The position numbers and the translations under genes were made by a program. Below, piece by piece: positions 53,549 through 62,723 of a DNA stretch of 64,000 nt. This stretch comes from CAUZIZ01 sp965219855 (lineage in GTDB: Bacteria; Acidobacteriota; UBA6911; RPQK01; JAJDTT01), in contig CBDCOR010000022.1 in NCBI GenBank assembly GCA_965219855.1, positions 434,001 to 498,000 on the forward strand, written 5' to 3'. Positions within the stretch are counted from its first letter, which is position 1; every line of letters starts with the position of its first letter. The notes beneath the pieces are model-generated. The model did not search any database. It saw nothing but the letters and a program-made list of their open reading frames with translations, and was not told the DNA's origin.

Positions 53549-54245
53549 TCAGTGAAAGCGGAGGGAATACAGATCCGCATCCTTCATGACGAAGCGCAGG
53601 CGCACTGAGCGGCCGGCCAACCCCCCACGTCGCTTCCGGCCTCCCAGGACACGATCCGGGTGATTTCGTCCCCGACGATCTCAGGACACTTATCGAGTGA
53701 AAAGCCCGGGATGGGCTTGCCCTTCTCATCCTGGATCTCCACCCTGATCCCGCCGGCAGCCGAGGTGGAGTAGTTGATCTCCAGGCGGCTGCCCTCGAAT
53801 CGGAGAAGCCGCGTGACCATCGCACCCCCCTCATACGGCGCGTTCAGCGAGGCGAATCCGTCCAGGCGCAGGGTCATCTGCTGGATGTGCCAGGTGGGAT
53901 GCCCGTAGTGGCGCCCGACGTAGATGGACATCTCGGCCGGCCCCGTCTGGACCACGCCCTGGAGCGGGTAGTTGGTGCGTGAAACCCAGTTCAGGATGTC
54001 GGGCCCCGGACGCACGAAGACCCCCATGAAGGTCCGGTCGTAGAGAGTCCCCCCCGGGAGCTCATGAAGGCGGTGTCAGCGCAATCCTCGAGCAGCCAGT
54101 CCTTGGGGTGGAAAGGGGGGCCGCGGTCCACGAAGAGCTCCCTTCGGGACCCGATCTCCCGCAAGGAGTCGGGCTCGGGACCTGCGGCCAGGACAGCTGG
54201 GAATAGGAGGATTGAGAAGATCAAAACGAGCGTCATTCGCTTCAT
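53549..54245 (-). pseudogene. DIGS-family secreted protein, internally deleted and frameshifted
   Basis: Signal peptide (MKRMTLVLIFSILLFPAVLA) and the family start REIGSRRELFVDR are followed at once by a late block DTAFMSSRGG, so most of the protein is missing. The frame then shifts in a G7 run (near 54050) and continues LYDRTFMGVFVRPGPDILNW, AEMSIYVGRHYG and GFASLNAPYEGGAMVT. A second shift in a G5 run near 53628 leads to the normal ending VRLRFVMKDADLYSLRFH and TGA 53549. The gene at 62724 shows the full family layout. Confidence 0.78.
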
Positions 54246-54293
54246 GAGGGTCCTTCCTTCTGCTTTTCGAGCCAGCCCACTATAGTCCTTTTG

Positions 54294-54917
54294 TCACAAC
54301 CACGCCCGCGGGCCAGCCCACTGACGAATCTGACTCCCGAGGACGCTGAGGGCTGCGGCTGCAGCCATCTTGTGGTCCTTGCGCCACGGCGTTTCCGCCT
54401 CTCGGCCGAACTGGGCGATGAGCGGGGTGACCTCGGCTACTTCGACACGCATTGCTTCGGCTGCCAGTAGCGTCGGGTCGGTCTTGCGAGGGTACCTCCG
54501 GACCTCCATGCCGAGTTCGGCCGCAGCTTCGGCCAAGGACTCGCGGTACAGCATGCCGTCGGCGGCAAAGGTCAAAGGACGTGAGCTGAGTACCTCCTCC
54601 AGCGAGTCGGGCAGGCTGTCATGAGGACTCGCGGGCAGGATCAGCACCTGGGCACGATAGGTCGCCAACAGGGTCGAGATCGCCGCGTTCGCGTGCTCCG
54701 CCACCGATCGTCTCACCCGGCTCACGAGATCGATTGCCGTTGCGATGTCCAGCTCCAGGGCCTCGTGGTGGTAGGGCGCGCTCGGGAGGTCTTTGTCGAT
54801 CAGCTCGACGCGCCGCCGATCGAGGAAGACAGGAGCGGCGTCTTCTACCGCGAGGGTGACCAGCTCGGCCCGCGCGTAGTGATCGGAGGCTCCGATGACG
54901 GTTTCGGCTAAACTCAT
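54294..54917 (-). CDS. Hypothetical protein (207 aa)
   Basis: Not recognised. Two halves are visible: an N-terminal strand-rich part (AELVTLAVEDAAPVFLDRRR) and a C-terminal part with LPDSLEEVLSSRPLTFAADG and YRESLAEAAAELGMEVRRYP. It is intact, lacks a signal peptide and stands between two decayed secreted-protein genes on the same strand. ATG 54917 overlaps a short GC-rich gap. Codon use is like its neighbours. Confidence 0.65.
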   Translation of the reverse strand: MSLAETVIGASDHYARAELVTLAVEDAAPVFLDRRRVELIDKDLPSAPYHHEALELDIATAIDLVSRVRRSVAEHANAAISTLLATYRAQVLILPASPHDSLPDSLEEVLSSRPLTFAADGMLYRESLAEAAAELGMEVRRYPRKTDPTLLAAEAMRVEVAEVTPLIAQFGREAETPWRKDHKMAAAAALSVLGSQIRQWAGPRAWL

Positions 54918-55035
54918 CGATGACGACTGTAGCGCGGGCGGGCGTCAGGTGCTCCCTTGCTTCCCCCTTCGGCGCCGACTGCCGGTTCCCGAAGACCTAC
55001 GCCTCCCTGTGCTTCGCTCATCCTGAACATGCCAG

Positions 55036-55473
55036 TCATGGCTGCTTCCTTGAGAACCGAAACGAATACAGATCCGCGTCCTGCAGCTTGATCCTTAGCC
55101 GCACCGTCTCCCAGGAGATCTTTTCGGTCTCATAGATCCTGGAGGCAGGATGATTGCCCCCACGATAGTACATCCTGAAGCGGTCGCCATCCTGGAACAG
55201 GCTCTGGAACCCGCTTCCGTTGCCCTCCCAGGGGGCGTCGGTTCGAAACACGATGTCACGGCGCACCGGCCGATGCAGTTCAAGCCTCACGCCATCGAGC
55301 CGTTCAATCAGATGCCGATCGACCAGCAGCTCGCGCCGCGAGCCGATGTCGATGGCTCTGACGGTTTCGGCGGCCCGGACTCGGCTCGACGAGAAGGGGG
55401 CGGTCGAGGCGGCCAGAGCGGCCCCTCCAGACAGCTTCAGCCAGCGGCGTCTTGAAAAGAGTGTCCTGTTCAT
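55036..55473 (-). pseudogene. DIGS-family secreted protein, in-frame internal deletion
   Basis: Begins with a Tat signal (SRRRWLKLSGGAALAASTAP), then RAIDIGSRRELLVDRHLIER, the family opening, through FQDGDRFRMYYRGG. At about NHPASRIYE it jumps straight to the family ending WETVRLRIKLQDADLYSFRF, so roughly 250-300 residues are gone but the frame is kept. The 145-residue product lacks the central beta-propeller part and should be non-functional. Compare the complete gene at 62724. Confidence 0.75.
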
Positions 55474-55610
55474 TTCGCGTTCTCCTCAGTTCATCCCACG
55501 GCGGTTCACAGGCTGACTCCCCGCAAGACGGAAACAAAGAAGAGAAGAAAATTCTCGGGTTGCGGCGTCGTGCTAGTCCACAAACGAAGGGCGTAAGCTT
55601 TCCATCGAGA

Positions 55611-57086
55611 TTACAACGTCCAACCCTGACGGTATTCCCGTCTTAGCAGCCCGTTGGTGTCCGGAGCGTTTGTCACCCGGAAGTTGGCGGCGTCCCATTC
55701 GAGTTTGGCGCCGGTACGGTAGGCGAGGTTGCCCAACATGACCGCCTCCGAGATGGGGCCAGAATAGCCGAAGTGGCAGCTGGTCGGGCTCCCCGTTTTG
55801 CAGGCGGCGATCCACTCGGCGCGATGGCCCACTTCAGCAGATCGCACCCAGGAGGGGTTGGCCTTATGGGTGGCGGTCCAATGAGCACTGCGACCGATTT
55901 CTACTCCTATCGTCGAGGGGATACTCGGCTCGGGCGGCTCGAAGTCCGCGAACTTTTTTGCAGGCCAGAGCATCCGCTGCCCGTAGCTGACTAACAGCAT
56001 TCCGTTGGTGCCCACAAAGACGCCCCAGGCCCAGTCGGGAAAGGCGTTCTCCGCGAAGAAAGGCGGCGGTTGCCGGCCGTGGGTCCAGGTCAGTGTGGCC
56101 GGCGGCATCTCTCCGCGGCCGGGGAATCGGTAGCGGACGTGAAGCTGCCCGGGTGTCGTCTCAGGATGGGGTAAAGCTCCCTTAGCCTCCACTGAGACTG
56201 GATAGCGAAGATTCAGGGCCCAGAAGGCCAAGTCGAGGTAGTGGCAGCCCATGTTGCCGAAACTACCGCCGCCGAAATCCCACCAGCGGTGCCAGTTGCC
56301 GCCGGAACCGCGGACATAGGTGGGATGATAGGGGCGGTAAGGTGCTGGCCCCAGGAAAAGATCCCAGTGAAGTCCTTGGGGGACGGGTGGCGTCTCGGTC
56401 GGGCGATCACTCGTGCTGCCTCCCGAACGGAGCCAGATATGGCATTCCTCTACCGCGCCGATGGCTCCGGCACGGATCAGCTCGACGATGCGGCGGTAGT
56501 TGTCCGAAGCGTGCATCTGGGTTCCCAATTGCGTGGCCACGTGCTGCTCGGCTGCCACCTGGGCAAGTGTGCGGGCCTCAAAGACCGAATTGGCCCCCGG
56601 CTTCTCGCAGTAGACATGCTTGCCGCGCCGCATTGCCGCAACACTGGCTGGAGCGTGGCTGTGGTTCGGAGTGCTCACCACCACGGCGTCGATCTGGCGG
56701 TCCAACTTGTCGAGCATCCTCCGGTAATCGTGGAATTTCTTCGCCTGCCCATATCGAGCGAAAGCTTCCCCCGGAGGGTTCCGACGCCTTGGAGCCGAAG
56801 CCGCCACCCCTCGCTCGTCAACGTCGCAGAGAGCCACGATGTTCTCCCCGGTCCACTCCGGCCGTGAAGTCGGCTTGATTTTCAAGCCCGATAGAAACTC
56901 CACGTTCTCACCCGCCACGTGGGCGAGGTTCCACGCCCCCATGCCGCCGGCGCCGACAATGGCGACATTGAGCTTTTCGTTGGCATGGTAGCCCCAGACC
57001 GAACGGCTGTCGCGGAGAATTACCAACCCCGGCGCGGCAAGGGTCGCAGTGCGGAGAAAACGTCGGCGCTTCCACTGTTTCGTCAT
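55611..57086 (-). CDS. Gfo/Idh/MocA-family oxidoreductase, Tat-exported
   Basis: 491-residue NAD(P)-dependent sugar or polyol oxidoreductase-like protein with a Tat signal (KRRRFLRTATLAAPG). Rossmann motif VAIVGAGGMGAWN, then the EKP block (HVYCEKPGANS) with the catalytic-type Lys, and a C-terminal domain with HRWWDFGGGSFGNMGCHYLD and WAWGVFVGTNGMLLVSYG. ATG 57086 follows GAAGGA. Exported members of this family are abundant in polysaccharide-degrading bacteria. Intact. Confidence 0.9.
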   Translation of the reverse strand: MTKQWKRRRFLRTATLAAPGLVILRDSRSVWGYHANEKLNVAIVGAGGMGAWNLAHVAGENVEFLSGLKIKPTSRPEWTGENIVALCDVDERGVAASAPRRRNPPGEAFARYGQAKKFHDYRRMLDKLDRQIDAVVVSTPNHSHAPASVAAMRRGKHVYCEKPGANSVFEARTLAQVAAEQHVATQLGTQMHASDNYRRIVELIRAGAIGAVEECHIWLRSGGSTSDRPTETPPVPQGLHWDLFLGPAPYRPYHPTYVRGSGGNWHRWWDFGGGSFGNMGCHYLDLAFWALNLRYPVSVEAKGALPHPETTPGQLHVRYRFPGRGEMPPATLTWTHGRQPPPFFAENAFPDWAWGVFVGTNGMLLVSYGQRMLWPAKKFADFEPPEPSIPSTIGVEIGRSAHWTATHKANPSWVRSAEVGHRAEWIAACKTGSPTSCHFGYSGPISEAVMLGNLAYRTGAKLEWDAANFRVTNAPDTNGLLRREYRQGWTL

Positions 57087-57229
57087 CGTTCCTTCTCCAT
57101 CAGTATCTGGCCATTCCGTGAGAACTGATTCGGATATTGGTTGATTGTGGGAATTATGAAGATTGCATGGATTTCGGGCAAGTCGAAGATAGATGTACGG
57201 CAAGGGCGGACTGCGAGTGGTGGTCTGCT

Positions 57230-57395
57230 CTAGTACCCTGTCAACTTAGAACTTGTAGGTTCTGGACGGCCCTGGCGGCCGATCTCTGTGTGGCGCGTCC
57301 TCGACATAGCCGTGCTATGCCTGTGGCCGCGCGCCTTGACCTCGACTACCATTGCTCGTCCATAACCCACAATCTCCAAATTGACAGGCTACTAG
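57230..57395. mobile_element. Small inverted-repeat element (MITE-like, 166 bp)
   Basis: Left end CTAGTACCCTGTCAACTT (57230-57247) and right end, read inward, CTAGTAGCCTGTCAATTT (57395-57378) match at 16 of 18 positions. Both start with CTAG. The interior has no gene and is GC-rich. A transposase-less element mobilised by another IS is the likely explanation; the family is not identified. Confidence 0.6.
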
Positions 57396-57436
57396 ACTGT
57401 ACCAAGTACAATCGTCCTTGCGTATGGTAGCACTAT

Positions 57437-58579
57437 ATGCCACCATCTCTGCATATGGTTCGACGTAAGAAATGGCAGGAACGCGTCGAGAAGGCATGGA
57501 CTGAACGATCCGTGGTCTGGTTGGCCGGGGTACGCCGAGTCGGGAAAACCTGTCTCTGCCAGTCCTTGAAGGACGTCGTCTACCACGATTGCGAGCTTCC
57601 CAGGACGCGCCGGACCATGGAGGACCCCGAAGCCTTCCTCGAAGACCTCCGCGGTCAGCGAGTCATACTCGACGAGATCCACCGTTTAGCGAGAGCTTCC
57701 CAGCTACTCAAGATAGCCGCGGATCACTATCCAGACGTTCGAATCGTCGCCACAGGTTCGTCAACGCTGGGCGCTTCGGCCAGGTTCAGGGACACGCGCG
57801 CCGGTCGGAAGCGAGACATCTGGCTGACCCCGATGACGGCGGATGACGTCGTGGACTTCGGCGACGAGCGGCTCGGCCACCGGCTGCTCCGTGGGGGACT
57901 GCCGCCCTTCTTCCTATCCAAGGACCTCCCCGAGAAGGACTTTCAGGAATGGATGGACGCATACTGGGCGAAAGACATCCAGGAACTCTTTCGCCTCGAG
58001 AGGCGGTCTTCTTTCCAGCGGTTCGTGGAACTACTGCTCGCGCAAAGCGGAGGGATTTTCGAAGCCACCCGCTTCGCGCGTCCCTGTGAGGTCAGCAGGA
58101 CGACGATATCGAACTATCTCGGAGTCCTCGAAGCAACTTTCGTGGCGCGGCCCTTCAGCACGCACCGGCCGACCGAGATCGTGGCGGCTCCGAAGGTGTA
58201 CGGCTTCGACACCGGATTCGTCTGCTATCACCGCGGCTGGGACCGGCTACGCACCGACGACAAGGGGCATCTATGGGAGCACTTCGTCCTGAACGAGGTG
58301 CAGGCTTCCCGCCAGTTCCCCAGACTCATGTACTGGCGCGACAAACGTGGGCACGAGGTAGACTTCGTCGTCACGAAGCGAGGAAGGCCCCCACTGGCGA
58401 TCGAATGCAAGTGGTCCGCAGACGAGTTCAATCCCTCCGCCCTGTCGGCGTTCCGCCGTCAATACCCCGAAGGGGAGAACTATGTCGTGGCCCAGGACGT
58501 GGATCGTGGCTATCGGCAAAAACACGCCAACCTGGACGTTCGCTACGTGCCTCTTTCCGCCCTGATCGCCCAACTGTGA
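57437..58579 (+). CDS. AAA ATPase with DUF4143
   Basis: 380-residue protein with AAA_14 ATPase followed by the DUF4143 domain, a family of unknown cellular role. Walker A WLAGVRRVGKTCL, Walker B RVILDEIHR, sensor-like VATGSSTLG; the C-terminal half has a winged-helix stretch (ATRFARPCEVSRTTISNYLG) and the nuclease-like strand HEVDFVVTKRG, LAIECKWS. ATG 57437; MVRRKKW at 57455 is an alternative start. Isolated gene after the MITE-like repeat. Confidence 0.88.
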   Translation: MPPSLHMVRRKKWQERVEKAWTERSVVWLAGVRRVGKTCLCQSLKDVVYHDCELPRTRRTMEDPEAFLEDLRGQRVILDEIHRLARASQLLKIAADHYPDVRIVATGSSTLGASARFRDTRAGRKRDIWLTPMTADDVVDFGDERLGHRLLRGGLPPFFLSKDLPEKDFQEWMDAYWAKDIQELFRLERRSSFQRFVELLLAQSGGIFEATRFARPCEVSRTTISNYLGVLEATFVARPFSTHRPTEIVAAPKVYGFDTGFVCYHRGWDRLRTDDKGHLWEHFVLNEVQASRQFPRLMYWRDKRGHEVDFVVTKRGRPPLAIECKWSADEFNPSALSAFRRQYPEGENYVVAQDVDRGYRQKHANLDVRYVPLSALIAQL

Positions 58580-58748
58580 CGACATCCCTGTTTCTGTTGG
58601 CTCAGTTGTCGGCAAACGACGCTGGGAGTCCACCGGCCAAGGTGGCAGAAGAAATACGCACGACAGTGGCTGTAACCGCAAGAGTAGCCATTACTCGCTG
58701 TCCAGTGTGGACTCGCCGCGGCTTCCTGGAGTTCTCTATCCTACAAGA

Positions 58749-59984
58749 ATGAACAGTCACCCTTTAGCCCAGTGTATACTTCGGTTGAGGGTGTTGCTGG
58801 CCTTGCTCATCTGTTCCATCACGCAGGCGTCGGCGGCACCTGCCAGCCCGGTAACGATCCACATCGACACCCCGATGCCACCGCCTTTCTGGGCCCTGCA
58901 GCAGCGGGAGCTGATCCGGGCCAATACGGCGGCTTGCCGTCAGTTCTTCGAGAAGTACTTCGACCATCCCATGAATCTGGGAGCCACGACACTTGCCGCG
59001 AACGCCTACCTGCTGACCGGAGAGGAGAAGTACAGAAGGTGGCTGCTGGAGTATGTGGATGCCTGGGTCAGCCGGATTCGGGAGAATCAGGGCATCATTC
59101 CCTCCAATATCGGACTGGATGGAGTCATAGGTGGAGCGACCGACGGCAAGTGGTACGGTGGAGCCTACGGCGGGAACTTCTCCTTCCGAGACCCGCAGAC
59201 CGGTGCGGTGAGCCACCCCAATCGCGTAGGCCGTGGCTTGATCGGCTTCGGAAACGCCTATCTGCTCACCGGCGATCGTCGCTATATCGACACCTGGACT
59301 GGGATGATGGACAAGATCAACTCCCATCGGGGTGGGATGTATGGGAAGCCAGGAGCTCAATTGGGTGCCACTGCAGGGGCCTTCCCCCGGATGTATGGAG
59401 ATCGGGGGTGGTATGCCTTCACGCCAGGACGGTGGTCGGAAGGAGCTCTGGAATGCTACTTCTGGTCCTGTGAGACCAAGGACCGGGAGCGAGTTCCCGA
59501 GAATGACTGGATCGAGTATCTCCGGGGCCAGGACCCTGAGTATCCCTGGCGATCGCTGCGGGCCGACTTCGAGAATATCCGCCGAAAGATCGCTGCAATG
59601 CGGAAGGACCCATCCACCCCACGGACGCGCTTGGCAGACGGTCCCATGCGGTACAACCCGGTATCTATCGCCTCACTTCGGGAGCAGATGCTGGCCGGTA
59701 TCCCCGAGGATGTAACCGCCCTGGTGGATACGATGACCGATACCCAGGTGGCCGTGACCCTGGTCAATGTCAACCAGAGTGAGGCGAGAGAAGTCCTGGT
59801 CCAAATGGGTGCCTATGGGGAACACCAATGTCGGCGGGTGGTGATGGACGGTCGTAGGTTCGAGATCTCCGGCTCCTGGTTCGAAGTCCACTTGAGCCCC
59901 GGAGCCGGAGCGAGACTGCTGCTGGAGACCCACCGATACGCCAATCAGCCCAGCCTCCTCTTCCCCTGGGATCGGGGGCGTTGA
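58749..59984 (+). CDS. Secreted protein of unknown function (411 aa)
   Basis: Signal peptide (MNSHPLAQCILRLRVLLALL, then ICSITQASAAP) and a largely helical body reminiscent of alpha-toroid carbohydrate-active proteins: AANAYLLTGEEKYRRWLLEY, GLIGFGNAYLLTGDRRYIDT, YAFTPGRWSEGALECYFWS. Near residue 320 LREQMLAG is followed directly by IPEDVTALVDTMTDTQVAVT; related sequences appear to have some 25 residues between, so a small in-frame deletion is possible. The downstream gene starts 36 bases later, so they may be co-transcribed. Confidence 0.72.
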   Translation: MNSHPLAQCILRLRVLLALLICSITQASAAPASPVTIHIDTPMPPPFWALQQRELIRANTAACRQFFEKYFDHPMNLGATTLAANAYLLTGEEKYRRWLLEYVDAWVSRIRENQGIIPSNIGLDGVIGGATDGKWYGGAYGGNFSFRDPQTGAVSHPNRVGRGLIGFGNAYLLTGDRRYIDTWTGMMDKINSHRGGMYGKPGAQLGATAGAFPRMYGDRGWYAFTPGRWSEGALECYFWSCETKDRERVPENDWIEYLRGQDPEYPWRSLRADFENIRRKIAAMRKDPSTPRTRLADGPMRYNPVSIASLREQMLAGIPEDVTALVDTMTDTQVAVTLVNVNQSEAREVLVQMGAYGEHQCRRVVMDGRRFEISGSWFEVHLSPGAGARLLLETHRYANQPSLLFPWDRGR

Positions 59985-60019
59985 GAAGACCTGACCACGC
60001 CTCAACAATGGAGTCCAAG

Positions 60020-60793
60020 ATGAATGCCAAACTTACCAGACGAGAACTGCTGGCGAGCAGTGCGGTGGCCCTCTCATCCCGACGGAAGGTGACGGGCAGC
60101 GGCCACAAGAGCATGCATGGAGCTTTCATCCTTCTCTCCACTCCATACACCGAGTCCAAGCAGGTCGATTTCGAGGACCTGGCAGCGGAGGTCGAGTTCC
60201 TGGACCGCTCTGGAGTCCAGGGCATGGTGTGGCCCCAGAACGCCAGCGAACAGATGTATCTCAGCCAGGACGAGAGGATGAAGGGAATGGAGGTCCTTGC
60301 CAAGAGTGCGCGCGGACGTGCTCCTGCGTTGGTGTTGGGCGTCCAGGGCAAGAACACCGAAGCCATGCTGGAGTTCGCTCGTGCCGCCGAGTCACTGGAA
60401 CCTGACGCCCTCATTGCCATCCCTCCACAAGAGGCGAAGTCGCTGGATGACTACCGGGAATACTTCGCCGACCTGGCCCGTTTGAGTCGGCGGCCAGTTT
60501 TCATCCAGACTGGCGGTGGCGCTCCAGACATCAAGGTCGAGGCCCAGTTCATCCTGGAGATGGCCAACGGGTTCCCCAATCTGGGCTACGTCAAGGACGA
60601 ACACGAAGTCGGATTCGAGCACTTCGAACGAAAGAGGATACTCGCCCAGCACAGTCCGGATCCCATCAAGAGCGTGCTGACCGCGGGACGCGCGCGGGCC
60701 TGGACCTACGAAATGCGCCTCGGTACTCACGGTGTGATGACCGGTGGGGCGATGTATGCCGAGGTCTTTGCCCTGTCCTTTTCAAGACCCTGA
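60020..60793 (+). pseudogene. DapA/N-acetylneuraminate lyase family protein, C-terminus lost
   Basis: Class I aldolase-type TIM barrel: FILLSTPYTESKQVDFEDLA, EFLDRSGVQGMVWPQNASEQ, ALVLGVQGKNTEAM, and GYVKDEHE where the Lys matches the Schiff-base residue. A Tat-like RR (TRRELLASSAVAL) at the start suggests export. The chain ends after MTGGAMYAEVFALSFSRP, with the family sequence lost from about VFA onward, roughly 20 bp before the IS1380 copy 2. About 40-60 C-terminal residues are missing. ATG 60020 is preferred over 59981. Confidence 0.78.
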
Positions 60794-60812
60794 CCCCATT
60801 GATCCTTCTAGT

Positions 60813-62681
60813 CCCAAAATAAGCGCAAGTTCGAAAATAGACCCCTTTGTCGGCTCCGAGGAGCCATTTTGGAGACCTAAATTCTAAATTTCGGCGCGAA
60901 GTCACTCAGAACAGGCACGTGTTCAGCTGTCCTCCACGCCGATCGCTCAGGGAAAACGATTCTGCCCTCTTGGGGGGCGTTTGTAGAGACACCTCGCCCC
61001 AGCTCTGGCGACCCTCGGAGCTACTTTATCTCCTTTCAGTTTCAGGTAGCTGGCCGGTGTTTCAACCACTTACTGCCTTCCAAGAGAAGACGGCTCCAAC
61101 CATTGACATCCAGCAGCCGATAGACCAACTGTCGGCCCCTGCGCAAAATCTGGCAGGGCATTTCAATGACCTCTCGCAGGAAACGGCGATACTCCATCTT
61201 CACCAGCTCTCGGGCTTGCAGTCGCGCCGGCAGCACCAACCCCATCCAGGCCTTCAGATTCCAGGCTTGAGCCGCAATCACCAGATAGGCCCAGTTGGCT
61301 ACCAGCGTATCCGAGGGCATCCGCAGGGCCTCGACTCCGTTCTTGAGTTGTTCAATGACGTTCTCCTGGTTGCAGCGCCGGTTGTTTTCCCGTACGACTC
61401 CCGCCGTTCCCAACGTTCTGGCCGAGATATTGGTGACATAAAAGTGGTAGCGCGTCTGCGGCAGCCGCCGCTTCTGGCCTTTCTCGACCAGGATCGTCTT
61501 GCGCAAGATCACCATCCGATAGGTTCGCTTCGCTTTGCTCGGACGGTAGTCGATCTCCGCGATCTCTTCCCGTTCCAGCGTCAGCGTCTTGAACCCGCGT
61601 CTCTTGACAATCTCCGGCTTCACTTTGTCCCGCCGCTGGCGCCGCTTCTTCCCTTTTCCTTTCCCCTGGCTGGGGCGCCCCAGCTCTTTCCATCTCGCTT
61701 CTGGCAACGCCTCCGCCCACTTGACGAAGCTCGGATGGGCGTCGATCCCGAAGTCAAACTCCACGCCCGCCTCCGTCCAACGGTCAAAATGAGCCGTCAG
61801 CGAAAAATCCGTGTCCCCGCGCAGGCGCACCTTCCGAAAACCCGCCTCTCGAACCAGCTCGATACTCCGATCCAGCCATTCGGCCGCTCCCTCATGAGAG
61901 GGACGGTTGCCCGAGCGGTTGACCGCATAGAGCACCTCTCCCGTATTGGCCAGCGTCACGATCAGCGGCGCATAGCCCCACTGCCCGTCGTAGCTGATCT
62001 CCATCCCTTCCTTGCATTCGCCGCTCGTGGGGGCCATCGTCCCATCCACGTCGATCTCCGCCCGTTGGAAGAAACGGGCCGGTTGTTGGGCCCAGACCTT
62101 GAGGCGGCTGGCATTGACGGCTTCCATCAGATCCACCACGTCGGGCGCGTCAAAGCGGCGCACAAAGTCTCCGGCCGTGCTGGGGGCGGGGATCTTCTCG
62201 GCTCCCACCGCCTCCAGGAAACTCACACTCTGACGTCGCAGTTCAATATCCTGATAGCGGGTCCCGCCCGTGGCCACGTTGTAGATCAGGCTCAGGACGT
62301 GGTCCGATTCGTGGTACGGTTGGTGGCGTTTGAGCAGCGTCACCGCCTGGTCAATGGCTTTCCCCAGCCCACTCCACTTCACCACCTGCTGCAGCAGCCC
62401 CAGACCACCGTAACTGACCGCACCCGTTTTCTCCGAGACCTCGTAGCTGATGACCTCGGGCGAGAGCACCGGTTTCGGGTCTTGACCGTTCCAGCTGGGG
62501 CTCAATCGCTGAGCAACCTCTGCTTCCCGTTTGCGGATGATTGCGCTATCCTTTTTCTTCACCTGAAATGCCTCCTTTCGGCTTGTTCTGAAGTTTCTTT
62601 GACAACCCCAGAATACCCGTCAGGTCTGGCATTTCAGGTGTTTACATGTGGTTTAGTCCACTTTCATCCACTTCTTTTGGG
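60813..62681 (-). mobile_element. IS1380-family element, copy 2 (1869 bp)
   Basis: Same length, ends and orientation as copy 1; CTAG flanks both ends (60808-60811 and 62683-62686). Only a handful of base differences were noticed, for example at 61465, 62557 and around 62567-62578. Direct orientation allows recombination with copy 1, deleting or looping out the 53.9 kb between them. Confidence 0.93.
61042..62562 (-). CDS. IS1380-family transposase, copy 2
   Basis: 506 residues, identical to copy 1 except K2 for N2 and R366 for L366. The DDE blocks EIDVDGTMAP, LRGDTDFS and NQENVIEQLKNG are intact. The long open frame on the opposite strand is again a shadow. Likely active or very recently active, given near-identity of the two copies. 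Confidence 0.95.
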   Translation of the reverse strand: MKKKDSAIIRKREAEVAQRLSPSWNGQDPKPVLSPEVISYEVSEKTGAVSYGGLGLLQQVVKWSGLGKAIDQAVTLLKRHQPYHESDHVLSLIYNVATGGTRYQDIELRRQSVSFLEAVGAEKIPAPSTAGDFVRRFDAPDVVDLMEAVNASRLKVWAQQPARFFQRAEIDVDGTMAPTSGECKEGMEISYDGQWGYAPLIVTLANTGEVLYAVNRSGNRPSHEGAAEWLDRSIELVREAGFRKVRLRGDTDFSLTAHFDRWTEAGVEFDFGIDAHPSFVKWAEALPEARWKELGRPSQGKGKGKKRRQRRDKVKPEIVKRRGFKTLTLEREEIAEIDYRPSKAKRTYRMVILRKTILVEKGQKRRLPQTRYHFYVTNISARTLGTAGVVRENNRRCNQENVIEQLKNGVEALRMPSDTLVANWAYLVIAAQAWNLKAWMGLVLPARLQARELVKMEYRRFLREVIEMPCQILRRGRQLVYRLLDVNGWSRLLLEGSKWLKHRPAT

Positions 62682-62723
62682 TCTAGTCCACCGAGATAAC
62701 CTGGCCCCCAGCAAGGAGGAAGG

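Noticed and set aside
6880..62686. A functional composite transposon bounded by the IS1380 copies
   Set aside because: The 54 kb between contains ssrA and chromosomal genes and other IS insertions; CTAG at every end gives no common outer duplication. Two independent insertions or later recombination fit better.
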